Position numbers and translations under genes: made by a program | Notes under the pieces: model-generated | What the model was told of the DNA's origin: nothing | What the model saw: only the letters and a program-made list of their open reading frames with translations | Database searches by the model: none | Shown: piece by piece, positions 41,911 to 50,160 of the stretch | Numbering within the stretch: position 1 is the first letter of the stretch | Layout of the letters: every line of letters starts with the position of its first letter | Source: Anaerolineae bacterium | GTDB lineage: Bacteria > Chloroflexota > Anaerolineae > Aggregatilineales > J027 | Assembly (NCBI GenBank): GCA_021463865.1 | Contig: JAJTXY010000013.1 | Coordinates: forward strand, 43,296 to 107,295 | DNA length: 64,000 nt | Reading direction: 5' to 3'

Positions 41911-42747
41911 TTAGACGGACAAATCGTAACTTTTACTGGGTACGGTGATTTTTTGGCGTTTGGGTTTTCGGCCTTCGATCGTTACTGCTACATCATATTC
42001 ACCCGGCTCTAAATAGGCAAATATGAAACGACCATCGGAGTCGGTTTGTACGACTTCGCCCCGATTGAGCAGCTCGACTTCTACCCCAGCCCCAACCGGG
42101 TCTTGTTTGTCTATTACCTGTCCACCAATGTGATAGATGGCGACATCTTCGGCGGTAATGACTTCCGTTGGGGGATGTTGGGACTGCCCGATACGATAGA
42201 TGGCCGTAAAGACCACCGGGGCTTCAATGGCCCGCTGTGTGTCGAGTGAAACCGTAATAACAAAATTGATGCTGGGCTTCAATTGATTTTCCATTACACC
42301 CCAGAGGTCGGGCATATTACGCACCGCATCCGAGGGGAGGGCGACTTTGGTGGGCATGTCAAAAAGCTGATCTTGCACCACGCCGACCCCCATCTCTGGT
42401 TTAATGGTGGGAAATTGCGAAAGGGTATGCAGCACGCGCCACAGCAGTTGGTGTTCATCTTCTGGGTTTTTGGCCCAGACGGTAATCAGATAGCTCAAGT
42501 CAACCCGTTTGGGCATATAGACCTTACGCGCTTTGCCATTATTTTGATGCTGCACCTGATAGGTAGTGGCGGCCCGCAGTTCGGTATTCTCACGAATATC
42601 GTACAGATAGAGGTTGATGGTGGGGCGGCCTAACGTCGCAGTCCATTCACCAGTCGGCTGGTCAAACGCAATATCAATATTGCCCGAATTGAGTTTGCCA
42701 TATTTGACCAGAATGTCACGCAGCGTCTCGTCAAGGTCTTGAATCAT
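41911..42747 (-). CDS. DUF4255 protein with carboxypeptidase-regulatory-like domain (Afp16/cap-like)
   Basis: The protein has 278 residues. The N-terminal DUF4255 (Pvc16_N) region, 'MIQDLDETLRDILVKYGKLNSGNIDIAFDQPTGEW...RPTINLYLYDIREN', is the hallmark of eCIS tail terminator/cap proteins. The C-terminal part (about 205-278) is a carboxypeptidase-regulatory-like beta sandwich ('GQVIDKQDPVGAGVEVELLNRGEVVQTDSDGRFIFAYLEPGEYDVAV'). It likely caps the distal end of tube and sheath, or defines length. Confidence 0.92.
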   Translation of the reverse strand: MIQDLDETLRDILVKYGKLNSGNIDIAFDQPTGEWTATLGRPTINLYLYDIRENTELRAATTYQVQHQNNGKARKVYMPKRVDLSYLITVWAKNPEDEHQLLWRVLHTLSQFPTIKPEMGVGVVQDQLFDMPTKVALPSDAVRNMPDLWGVMENQLKPSINFVITVSLDTQRAIEAPVVFTAIYRIGQSQHPPTEVITAEDVAIYHIGGQVIDKQDPVGAGVEVELLNRGEVVQTDSDGRFIFAYLEPGEYDVAVTIEGRKPKRQKITVPSKSYDLSV

Positions 42748-42814
42748 ACGACCACGTCCTTAAAAAAGGTTGAAGGTATTGCTTAATTATCTAAGGGCCA
42801 AGTCGTGCCGACTT

Positions 42815-43672
42815 CTACATTAATACCTCTTCTTCAGGTTCTTCTTGGCGCTGAATGCTGGGATCACGCATCGCCTGTACCAATTCCTCTTCATCCTCTG
42901 CCTCTTGACGTTGGAGGTTGGGGTCGCGTTTGGCCTGAAGCATTTCTTCTTCTTCGGGCGCAGTTTCCCGCTGGATGGCAGGATCGCGTTTGGCCTGTAG
43001 CATTTCCTCTTCTTCGGGTAGCGCTTCACGTTGAATCCGCATGGCCTGAATTTCTTCGACCCGTTTGGCCTGTGTCGAAGCGGGCTGGCTAGCACTTTGC
43101 GAAGCGACAGATTTTGCCATGTGGTCGGCTTCACGCTCATAGGCATCGTCGGCTGGGCCAAGCGTCAATCCACCCGACGGGGCTTGTCCGCCTTGCTGTA
43201 CCACATGCGTCAATTCATGGTGAATGAGTTCTTGACCTTCGCTTGTGCCGGGGCTATAGGAATTGGCGCTGAAGTAGATGTCGCTGCCTGTCGTAAAGGC
43301 CTTTGCGCCGAGCGCCTTGTTCAGTTGATCAGATTCACTATCGGTATGAACCTTTACACCGGAAAAATCATATCCCATTTGAGTGCTGGCTGAGGCTTGG
43401 ATTGCACCATCAAGGCTGCCGCCACTGCCGCGTTTGCTATTGATGCGCTGGCTGATCTCATCATTAATTGCTCCCCCGTCTTGCATGACACTGCGTTGAA
43501 CAGCAGTAATCATGCGCTGCACAGCTTGATTACCGTGTGTGCGCTGCATACTCAGTACAGAGTGGGTGGGAGTGTCATGAGAACTGTCAACGTCTGAGGA
43601 TTCTTGCTGGTGGGCTTTTTTGAGCGCCGCTTCTTCGGCTTGTTGAACATGAATACGGTCAAATCTTGACAT
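42815..43672 (-). CDS. DUF4157 eCIS-associated protein with zincin motif and acidic C-terminal repeats
   Basis: The protein has 285 residues. DUF4157 (about 85-165) includes 'DFSGVKVHTDSESDQLNKALGAKAFTTGSDIYFSANSYSPGTSEGQELIHHELTHVVQQGG' with the metalloprotease-like HELTH at 152-156. The C-terminus carries three 20-residue acidic repeats. DUF4157 is a known marker of proteins associated with, and often loaded into, extracellular contractile injection systems. Several V/I-Q-R triplets recur, as in two other proteins of the cluster. It is the first gene of the minus-strand cluster; the 295-base gap upstream also holds the argC promoter and leader. Confidence 0.9.
   Translation of the reverse strand: MSRFDRIHVQQAEEAALKKAHQQESSDVDSSHDTPTHSVLSMQRTHGNQAVQRMITAVQRSVMQDGGAINDEISQRINSKRGSGGSLDGAIQASASTQMGYDFSGVKVHTDSESDQLNKALGAKAFTTGSDIYFSANSYSPGTSEGQELIHHELTHVVQQGGQAPSGGLTLGPADDAYEREADHMAKSVASQSASQPASTQAKRVEEIQAMRIQREALPEEEEMLQAKRDPAIQRETAPEEEEMLQAKRDPNLQRQEAEDEEELVQAMRDPSIQRQEEPEEEVLM
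42818..43018 (-). repeat. 60-bp in-frame tandem repeats in the DUF4157 gene
   Basis: Residues 219-285 consist of three 20-residue units of the type PEEEEMLQAKRDPAIQRETA plus a seven-residue partial copy. The second copy differs at a few positions; the third diverges more (EDEEELVQAMRDPS). This is a coding repeat, not a CRISPR array. Confidence 0.9.
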
Positions 43673-43904
43673 TATATCCCCTCTCCTCAGCGTTTACACA
43701 ATTCATGTCTTAGGCAGATACTGTCATTCTATCACGAAACAATTTTTCGCAAGAATTTACAAAAACATTCAATAACAAATTTTTTACGATTACCCGGTAA
43801 ATTTTGTATACTGCCTTATAATCATTATAGGTCAAAATCTCTCGCACGCGAATTGGCTCACACAGCGCAATTGCCGATGGATTTATGCGAAGTATACGAA
43901 TTGC

Positions 43905-43933
43905 TTGACAAGCTCCTAGCCCCCTCATACAAT
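43905..43933 (+). promoter_or_regulatory. Promoter of the arginine operon leader
   Basis: A perfect TTGACA (43905-43910), a 17-base spacer and TACAAT (43928-43933) predict transcription starting near 43940, about 30 bases before the leader peptide. A second TATAAT at 43964-43969 overlaps the leader start codon, has no matching -35 box and is not favoured. Confidence 0.8.
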
Positions 43934-43967
43934 CTACGCACTTTTTAAATTTAAGTCAAGTTGTATA

Positions 43968-44069
43968 ATGATGTTACACGACCTATCCACCATCAAAAAC
44001 AGCCCGCGCCGTGAGCGCCGTAGCCGTCCGACCCAAATGAGGTTCGAGACGCGATTTTGCGTTGGATAG
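43968..44069 (+). CDS. Arginine-rich leader peptide of the argC operon
   Basis: A 33-codon frame (or 32 from the second ATG at 43971) ends at TAG 44067-44069. Seven of its codons are Arg, five of them clustered as RRERRSRP at 44007-44030. This is the classical design of an amino-acid-biosynthesis leader peptide: the ribosome stalls at Arg codons when charged tRNA-Arg is scarce. The ribosome-binding site is weak. The frame overlaps the 5' strand of the antiterminator (44037-44046), so a ribosome finishing the peptide would mask it. Confidence 0.8.
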   Translation: MMLHDLSTIKNSPRRERRSRPTQMRFETRFCVG

Positions 44070-44137
44070 GGTAAGTAAACCTAAATTTTCACCAGACGCA
44101 CCGCCCCGAACCTCATCAAGTTCGGGGTTTTTTGTTT
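44037..44137 (+). promoter_or_regulatory. Transcription attenuator of argC operon (antiterminator + terminator)
   Basis: The terminator stem is CCCCGAAC (44104-44111)/GTTCGGGG (44120-44127) with an eight-base loop and TTTTTTGTTT. Its 5' arm is also perfectly complementary over ten bases to an upstream strand: ATGAGGTTCG (44037-44046) with CGAACCTCAT (44107-44116). The two structures are mutually exclusive. Stalling at the Arg codons upstream of 44037 should favour the antiterminator and read-through into argC; completion of the peptide should favour termination. Confidence 0.85.
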
Positions 44138-44165
44138 CTAGGCCAAATAAGGGAGATAAAAAATC

Positions 44166-45170
44166 ATGAGCATCAAAACAGGTATTTTCGGCGCAGCAGG
44201 GTATACCGGGTGGGAGTTGATTGGTATTTTGCATACCCATCCTACCATGTCCATCCATTTTGCCGTCTCCGACAGTAACGCAGGCGAGACGGTTGGCATT
44301 AATGGCTTGAAATATGTGAAACAACACGAGGCCACTTTGGATGAAGTTGACCTCGTGTTTTTGTGTACACCCCATCTGGCTTCCGCCCCTCTCGCTGCCA
44401 AAGCATTGGACGCCGGAGCAAAGGTGGTAGACCTTTCGGCTGACCTCCGGCTCAAGACCCCCGAGAGTTTTGCTAAGTGGTATCAACACGAACATCCCGT
44501 CCCCGCCTTGCTCCCCACCGTCTATGGTCTGCCGGAAGTCAATCGTCATGAAATCGTTGGCAAAGAGGTGATCGCCAACCCCGGCTGTTACCCAACCAGC
44601 AGCATTCTCGGCCTTGCTCCCCTTGCCAAAGCCGGCGCATTAAAACCCGGCGCACCCCTCATTATTGACGCCAAGAGTGGGGTCAGCGGCGCGGGCAAAA
44701 ATCCCAAACCCGATCTGCACTTTGTCGAAGTCTTTGGCGATTTTAAGCCCTACAATATTGGACGCACCCATCGGCACACCGGTGAAATTGAGCAGGAACT
44801 TCATGCCCTTGCTCCCAACGCTGGCCCGATTATCTTTTCGCCCCATCTGCTGCCCGTAGATCGCGGCATCCTCTCGACCATTTACGCGCCACTGGCCGAT
44901 GGGTGGGATTATGCCAAAGCGCGTGAACTCTATACCGATATGTACGCCGACGAGTTACTGGTCAAGGTGTTGCCCGAAGGCCAAACCGCTCGATTGAAAG
45001 ATGCTGTCCGCACCAATCGCGCTGTAATTTCGCTCACCCAAGCCGCCCCTGATCTGCTGATTATTGTTTCCGTGATTGACAATCTCCGTAAGGGTGCTGC
45101 CAGCCAAGCCGTGCAAAATGCGAATATCCTATTTGGCCTGCCAGAAACTGCTGGCCTATTGGAGAACTAA
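44166..45170 (+). CDS. argC: N-acetyl-gamma-glutamyl-phosphate reductase
   Basis: ArgC reduces N-acetylglutamyl phosphate to the semialdehyde with NADPH. The protein has 334 residues. NADP-binding 'TGIFGAAGYTGWELIGIL' is at the N-terminus, the catalytic Cys at about 141 in NPGCYPTSS, and 'GRTHRHTGEIEQEL' near 200. GGGAG lies 12 bases upstream of the ATG. It is first of argC-argB-argD-argG-argJ, under attenuator control. Confidence 0.97.
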   Translation: MSIKTGIFGAAGYTGWELIGILHTHPTMSIHFAVSDSNAGETVGINGLKYVKQHEATLDEVDLVFLCTPHLASAPLAAKALDAGAKVVDLSADLRLKTPESFAKWYQHEHPVPALLPTVYGLPEVNRHEIVGKEVIANPGCYPTSSILGLAPLAKAGALKPGAPLIIDAKSGVSGAGKNPKPDLHFVEVFGDFKPYNIGRTHRHTGEIEQELHALAPNAGPIIFSPHLLPVDRGILSTIYAPLADGWDYAKARELYTDMYADELLVKVLPEGQTARLKDAVRTNRAVISLTQAAPDLLIIVSVIDNLRKGAASQAVQNANILFGLPETAGLLEN

Positions 45171-45172
45171 TC

Positions 45173-45913
45173 ATGAGCATTGTTCTCAAAATTGGCGGTA
45201 ACGAACTCGACACCCCCGGCTTTATTGATGAACTCGCCGAGATCGTCAAAAAAATCGCCCCTATAGTGTTGGTGCATGGTGGGGGGCGTGAAATCAGCAG
45301 CACCCAAGAAAAATTCGGCGTCAATCCGGTCTATGTGGATGGCCTGCGCGTCACCGATGGGCATTCCATGTGGATTGTCGAAATGGTCTTGTGTGGCTCG
45401 ATTAACCCCCGCATTGTCCGCCGATTTCAAATGGGTGGGGTCGAGGCACAGGGTCTAAACGGCTCAGATCGGGGTTTGCTGCGTGCCAAAAAATTAGAAC
45501 ACCCCAAAGGCGATTTGGGGCGAGTGGGTGAAGTCACCGCTGTCCGTGCCGAAATTCTCCACGATTTACTGGCGCAGGGGGTAACTCCCGTGATCGCCCC
45601 AATCTGTTTGGGGGATGATGGCGCGTTTAACGTCAATGGCGATTATGCCGCCGGGGCAATCGCCAAAGCCTTAAACGCCGAAAAAGCCATCTTTATCAGT
45701 AACGTCCCCGGCGTGCTGCAAGATGGGCAGATTATCCCGACCCTGACCCCCGCCCTTGCCGCCGAGTTGATCGCCAGTGGAGTCATCCAAAAAGGCATGA
45801 TTCCCAAAGTTGAAACCGCCCTAGAAGTGGTGAAATCCGGGGTGGCACAGGTCGTTATTACTAACCTTGCCGGGGTCGCCGCTGGCACAGGTACCGCCGT
45901 TGTCAATCAATAA
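45173..45913 (+). CDS. argB: Acetylglutamate kinase
   Basis: ArgB phosphorylates N-acetylglutamate. The protein has 246 residues, the short form without the N-terminal helix linked to arginine feedback inhibition. Motifs are 'IVLKIGGNELD' at the start, 'IVLVHGGGREISS' near residue 33, and 'NVNGDYAAGAIAKALNAEKAIFISNVPGVL' near 157. It begins two bases after argC and so is translationally linked. Lack of the inhibitory helix suggests control of the pathway lies elsewhere, such as the attenuator. Confidence 0.96.
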   Translation: MSIVLKIGGNELDTPGFIDELAEIVKKIAPIVLVHGGGREISSTQEKFGVNPVYVDGLRVTDGHSMWIVEMVLCGSINPRIVRRFQMGGVEAQGLNGSDRGLLRAKKLEHPKGDLGRVGEVTAVRAEILHDLLAQGVTPVIAPICLGDDGAFNVNGDYAAGAIAKALNAEKAIFISNVPGVLQDGQIIPTLTPALAAELIASGVIQKGMIPKVETALEVVKSGVAQVVITNLAGVAAGTGTAVVNQ

Positions 45914-45936
45914 TTGTTTAGGAGAACACCAATCGC

Positions 45937-47142
45937 ATGACCATGACAAGCACCGAACTCAACACCGACACGACCCTTGCACAGGGAAAAAACGCGCTCG
46001 CCCAAACCTATGCCCGCGCCCCATTTGTGATTACACACGGCGAAGGCATGACCGTTTGGGATTCCAATGGTAAATCGTATTTGGATTTTGTGGCAGGCAT
46101 CGCGGTGATGGCCCTCGGTCACAGTGACCCCGGTGTCGTCGAAGTGATGCGAGAGCAGGCCGCTACACTGATGCACGTCAGCAATTTGTATTACACCCCC
46201 GCCCAAATCCAACTCGCCACCCAATTGTGTGAAGCCTCATTCGCTGATAAGGTCTTTTTCTGCAACAGCGGCGCGGAAGCCAATGAAGCCTGCATCAAAT
46301 TTGCTCGGAAATATGCGCGGGCCAATGGGCATCAGGATAAAACCGAGATTATCGGCTTCTCCCATGCCTTTCATGGTCGTACCATTGGCGTACTATCCGT
46401 CACCCCCAAACCTCAATATCAAGATGCCTTCCAGCCCTTGATGCCGGGGGTCAATATTTTGCCCTATAACGACATTGAAGCCGCCAAAGCTGCCATCGGC
46501 CCACACACCTGCGCCGTCATGATTGAACCCATTCAAGGCGAGGGCGGGATTCATGCCGCTACCCCCGAATTTTTAAAGGCCCTCCGTGCGTCATGCGATG
46601 AACATGATGCCCTGTTGATTTTTGATGAGGTGCAGTGTGGTTTGGGTCGCACAGGTGATTTATGGGCGCATACTGCCAGCGGGGTTACGCCCGATTTGAT
46701 GTCGCTTGCCAAACCTCTTGCGGCGGGGCTACCCATCGGGGCGGCGCTGATAACCGATAAAGTCAATGCCGCCCTTGCCCCCGGCGATCATGGCAGCACC
46801 TTCGCGGGTGGCAGTGTGGTCTGTGCCGTCGCCAGCTATGCCCTCAGTCGCATCAACAACCCCGAAATGTTGGGCCATGTGCAAGAAACGGGCGAATACT
46901 TGATGGAACGCCTTGCCGAACTGAATTCCCCCCACATTGTAGAAGTTCGAGGGCGGGGTTTGATGGTCGGCATGGAATTGGATTTCCCCGCCGCTGAAGT
47001 GGTACAAGCCGGATATGACGCAGGCTTTTTGTTGGTCAATGCTGGCCCGAATGTCATCCGCTTTGTCCCCCCCCTAATTGTCGAAAAACAGCACATTGAC
47101 GCGCTGATTACTTTTCTATCATCTTTTTTAGCCAGTAAATAA
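45937..47142 (+). CDS. argD: Acetylornithine aminotransferase
   Basis: ArgD is a class III PLP-dependent aminotransferase converting N-acetylglutamate semialdehyde to acetylornithine. The protein has 401 residues. It shows 'FCNSGAEANEACIKFARKYA' (about 108-127), 'SHAFHGRT', the PLP ring-stacking 'LLIFDEVQCGLGRTG' (Asp 230) and the Schiff-base Lys at about 259 in SLAKPLAAG. It lies 23 bases after argB. Confidence 0.95.
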   Translation: MTMTSTELNTDTTLAQGKNALAQTYARAPFVITHGEGMTVWDSNGKSYLDFVAGIAVMALGHSDPGVVEVMREQAATLMHVSNLYYTPAQIQLATQLCEASFADKVFFCNSGAEANEACIKFARKYARANGHQDKTEIIGFSHAFHGRTIGVLSVTPKPQYQDAFQPLMPGVNILPYNDIEAAKAAIGPHTCAVMIEPIQGEGGIHAATPEFLKALRASCDEHDALLIFDEVQCGLGRTGDLWAHTASGVTPDLMSLAKPLAAGLPIGAALITDKVNAALAPGDHGSTFAGGSVVCAVASYALSRINNPEMLGHVQETGEYLMERLAELNSPHIVEVRGRGLMVGMELDFPAAEVVQAGYDAGFLLVNAGPNVIRFVPPLIVEKQHIDALITFLSSFLASK

Positions 47143-47154
47143 GGAGCAATCATT

Positions 47155-48444
47155 ATGAGCAGCAATGGAAACGGTAATGGTCTACCGCCTGTCAAAAAAG
47201 TGGTGTTGGCCTACAGCGGTGGTTTGGATACCTCGGTCATCGTGCCGTGGTTGAAGGAAAATTACCACTGCGAAGTCATCACCTTTACCGCCGATCTCGG
47301 TCAAGAAGATGAATTGGACGGTTTGGAAGAAAAAGCCATTAAAACAGGCGCGACCAAAGCCTATATCCGCGATTTGCGTGAGGAATTTATCACCGACTTT
47401 ATCTTTCCCTCGCTGCGAGCCAGTGCCATTTATGAACGCGAATATCTGTTGGGTACATCCTTTGCCCGCCCCCTCATCGCCAAGCATATGGTCGAGGTCG
47501 CCGAGGCTGAAGGCGCGGATGCCGTATCACATGGCTGCACGGGCAAGGGCAATGACCAAGTGCGTTTTGAAGTCACCACGATGGCCCTGAATCCCAAACT
47601 GCGTGTGATTGCTCCTTGGCGTGACCCGCTGTGGACGATTCGCAGCCGTGAAGACGCCATCGCCTATGCCGAAAAACATAATGTGCCGATTGCCCAAACC
47701 CTCAAAAGCATCTACAGCCGTGACCGCAATCTATTCCACATGAGTCACGAAGGTGGCCCGCTGGAAGACCCTTGGATTGCCCCCGAAGAATCCATGTTCA
47801 CCCTAAGCAAGTCACCCCAAAGCGCCCCCGACAAAACCACCACCATCATCATCGGTTTTGAAAAAGGCTACCCGATATCGGTGAATGGCGAAAAGCTTGG
47901 CCCATTGGCACTCATGCAAAAGCTCAACCAACTGGGCGCGGAAAACGGCATCGGGCGGGTGGATATGGTCGAAAATCGGCTGGTCGGCATGAAATCGCAC
48001 GGCGTCTATGAAACCCCCGGTGGCACGATTTTGTTTAAGGCCCATCAGGTGTTGGAAAGCGTCTGCCTTGACAAAGAAACCCTGCACTACAAACAAATCA
48101 TTAGCCTACGTTATGCCGATTTGGTCTATAACGGCAAGTGGTTCAGCCAACTCCGTGAGGCCCTCGATGGTTTTATTGATGTGACCCAACGCAGCGTCAC
48201 GGGTGAGGTTCGGCTCGATCTCTACAAGGGCAATATTATCGTCACCGGACGCCGCTCACCCTTCAGCCTCTATCGTGAAGACTACGCCTCGTTTGGTCAA
48301 ATGGATGTCTACAATCAGCAGGATGCCGAAGGTTTCATTCACCTGTGGGGTCTGCCCGAAAAAGTGGAAGCGCTCATTTCGATTGATGGGTCGGGTGTCA
48401 GCCGCTATCGCCAGCCCGATTACAGCCATTTCAAGCGTGACTAA
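47155..48444 (+). CDS. argG: Argininosuccinate synthase
   Basis: ArgG joins citrulline and aspartate with ATP. The protein has 429 residues. After a short Gly/Asn-rich N-terminal tail, the PP-loop '[18 protein letters not shown]' is followed by '[22 protein letters not shown]' and '[20 protein letters not shown]'. It lies 12 bases downstream of argD. A G/C-rich palindrome follows, so this may be the end of the first transcription segment. Confidence 0.97.
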   Translation: MSSNGNGNGLPPVKKVVLAYSGGLDTSVIVPWLKENYHCEVITFTADLGQEDELDGLEEKAIKTGATKAYIRDLREEFITDFIFPSLRASAIYEREYLLGTSFARPLIAKHMVEVAEAEGADAVSHGCTGKGNDQVRFEVTTMALNPKLRVIAPWRDPLWTIRSREDAIAYAEKHNVPIAQTLKSIYSRDRNLFHMSHEGGPLEDPWIAPEESMFTLSKSPQSAPDKTTTIIIGFEKGYPISVNGEKLGPLALMQKLNQLGAENGIGRVDMVENRLVGMKSHGVYETPGGTILFKAHQVLESVCLDKETLHYKQIISLRYADLVYNGKWFSQLREALDGFIDVTQRSVTGEVRLDLYKGNIIVTGRRSPFSLYREDYASFGQMDVYNQQDAEGFIHLWGLPEKVEALISIDGSGVSRYRQPDYSHFKRD

Positions 48445-48464
48445 TCTTTGACCCGCCTCTTTTT

Positions 48465-48511
48465 CCCCTCTCCACTCGGTGGGGAGGGGTTAGGGGTGGG
48501 GATTTTTTTGA
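48465..48511 (+). repeat. REP-like G/C palindrome after argG, possible terminator
   Basis: CCCCTCTCCAC (48465-48475) pairs with GTGGGGAGGGG (48479-48489) over 11 bp with a three-base loop. It is followed by TTAGGGGTGGGGA and seven T residues. The 'cccctctcc...ggggaggggttaggggtgggg' pattern is like common dispersed bacterial repeats. The T-run could allow termination before argJ. Confidence 0.6.
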
Positions 48512-48550
48512 TGATTAAGCTAGAGAGCATTAAAGGAAAATCAACCAACT

Positions 48551-49801
48551 ATGACCCTCACCGAGTCTCTCACCCCCACCAAACTCCAAGACAAAATTAT
48601 CATGGGGACGCTGCATCCCGTTACAGGCTTCAAAGTCTCCGGTGTATACGCGGGCATCCGCAAAATCAATAAGCCCGATTTCACCATCGTCGCCTCTGAT
48701 ATGGACTGCACCCTTGCCGCTGTCTTTACCACCAATCAAGTCAAAGCCGCGCCTGTCCTGCTGGATATGCAGCGCCTTGCCGAAAACCCGACCCAAATCC
48801 GTGCCGTCATCACCAACGCGGGGAACGCCAACGCCTGCACAGGTGAACCGGGTCTGCAAAATGCCATCAAAACCACCGAACTCGCCGCCGAGATGCTCGG
48901 TTGCCTGCCCGAACAGGTGTTGGTTCTCAGCACAGGTGTCATCGGCGTCCAATTGCCAATGGATAAAGTCGCACATGGCATCGAAAACGGCGTGGCGGAA
49001 CTTGAAGAGGATGCTTGGTCAGGTGCGGCCCGATCTATCATGACCACCGACACCCGGCCCAAAGGGGTTAGCAAGCAGTGTGGCGGTTACACCATCACCG
49101 CAATTGCCAAAGGCAGCGGCATGATTGCCCCCAACATGGCGACCATGCTTTCAATGATTGCCACCGATGCCGCCGTGCCTCAACCCCTGCTGCAAAGAGC
49201 CTTATACGCTGTCTGCGCCAAATCGTTTAACCGCATCAGCGTGGATGGCGACACCAGCACCAACGACACCGTATTGCTGCTTGCCAATGGCGCATCCGGC
49301 ACGTTGATTAATGAAGGTCATGGTTATGATGAATTTGTCGGCCACCTAACCGAACTTTGCACCGAACTGAGCCAGATGATTGTCATGGATGGCGAAGGCG
49401 CGACCAAATTTATCGCCGTGCATGTGACGGGTGCGGCGGATGATGCCAGTGCCTATGCCGTCGCCAACACCATTGCGATTTCCCCCCTCGTCAAAACGGC
49501 TTTCTACGGCGGGGATGCCAATTGGGGTCGTATTATGATGGCGGCGGGTCGGGCCGGTGTCCCGCTTGACCAGTCCAAATTAAACCTGTGGTTCGCGGTC
49601 GGCAAGGATATTTCGGGCGGTTTGCAGGTCGTCGCCAATGGCACACCCACGAATTATTCCGAAGCCGAAGCCTCGCATATCTTCGCCCAACAGGAAATCA
49701 CCGTGCATCTCGATTTGGGTTTAGGCACAGCCGAATCTACCGTCTGGACATGCGATTTCAGCCACGAGTATGTTAGCATTAATGGAGATTACCGGACGTA
49801 G
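48551..49801 (+). CDS. argJ: Glutamate N-acetyltransferase/ornithine acetyltransferase
   Basis: ArgJ recycles the acetyl group from acetylornithine to glutamate. The protein has 416 residues, the normal precursor length. Self-cleavage is expected before Thr at about 198 in KGSGMIAPNMATML, and 'ITNAGNANACTG' lies near residue 88. The C-terminal 'YGGDANWGRIMMAAGRAGV' is also characteristic. It sits about 107 bases after argG, separated by the palindrome. Confidence 0.96.
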   Translation: MTLTESLTPTKLQDKIIMGTLHPVTGFKVSGVYAGIRKINKPDFTIVASDMDCTLAAVFTTNQVKAAPVLLDMQRLAENPTQIRAVITNAGNANACTGEPGLQNAIKTTELAAEMLGCLPEQVLVLSTGVIGVQLPMDKVAHGIENGVAELEEDAWSGAARSIMTTDTRPKGVSKQCGGYTITAIAKGSGMIAPNMATMLSMIATDAAVPQPLLQRALYAVCAKSFNRISVDGDTSTNDTVLLLANGASGTLINEGHGYDEFVGHLTELCTELSQMIVMDGEGATKFIAVHVTGAADDASAYAVANTIAISPLVKTAFYGGDANWGRIMMAAGRAGVPLDQSKLNLWFAVGKDISGGLQVVANGTPTNYSEAEASHIFAQQEITVHLDLGLGTAESTVWTCDFSHEYVSINGDYRT

Positions 49802-49816
49802 AAAAAGGCGGCTGGC

Positions 49817-50157
49817 ATGGCTGAACTAAAATTCGAGGCGGAATTACCTCCCCTAGTAATGGTAGACGGTGTGGCACGGGTCGCGGGTACTCGTGTCCCG
49901 CTGGATACCATCATTGATTTTTTCAAGAGGGGCTATACGCCTGAAAAAATTGTGGATAGCTTTTCGACGGTTTCTTTGGCGGATGCCTATACCTTAATTG
50001 GGTACTATTTGCGCCATCAAGCCGAGGTTGAGGAATACCTGCGTCAAAGCCAAGAACGTTCCGAGCAAATCCGCCGCGAAAATGAAGCGCGTTTCCCTCA
50101 GAGGGCATTAAAGAACGCTTGCTTGCTCGCCTAGCAGCTAAACAAAAAGGTGAATAG
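49817..50157 (+). pseudogene. DUF433 antitoxin-like gene with a 3' frameshift
   Basis: The frame from ATG 49817 gives 105 residues to a TAG at 50132-50134. Residues 17-80 match DUF433 ('VMVDGVARVAGTRVPLDTIIDFFKRGYTPEKIVDSFSTVSLADAYTLIGYYLRH'), common as an antitoxin partner. After 'RFPQ' the normal frame ends oddly. The next frame reads EGIKERLLARLAAKQKGE and stops at 50155-50157, which looks like the family's ordinary tail. A one-base loss near 50098-50101 is the simplest explanation (true mutation or sequencing error). No toxin gene is adjacent. The core domain may still be functional. Confidence 0.65.
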
Positions 50158-50160
50158 TTC

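Noticed and set aside
42818..43018. Possible CRISPR-like tandem repeat
   Set aside because: The 60-bp units are in frame, encode an acidic peptide repeat, have no spacers, and lie inside the DUF4157 gene.
26915..43672. Interpretation as an intact prophage or a type VI secretion system
   Set aside because: There are no capsid, terminase, portal, integrase or lysis genes, and no TssJLM/TssK/ClpV; the gene set (DUF4157, DUF4255, LysM, DUF6760) is that of an eCIS.
43964..43969. TATAAT as the argC operon -10 box
   Set aside because: No -35 box at the right distance, and transcription from it would start inside the leader peptide; the upstream TTGACA/TACAAT pair is better.
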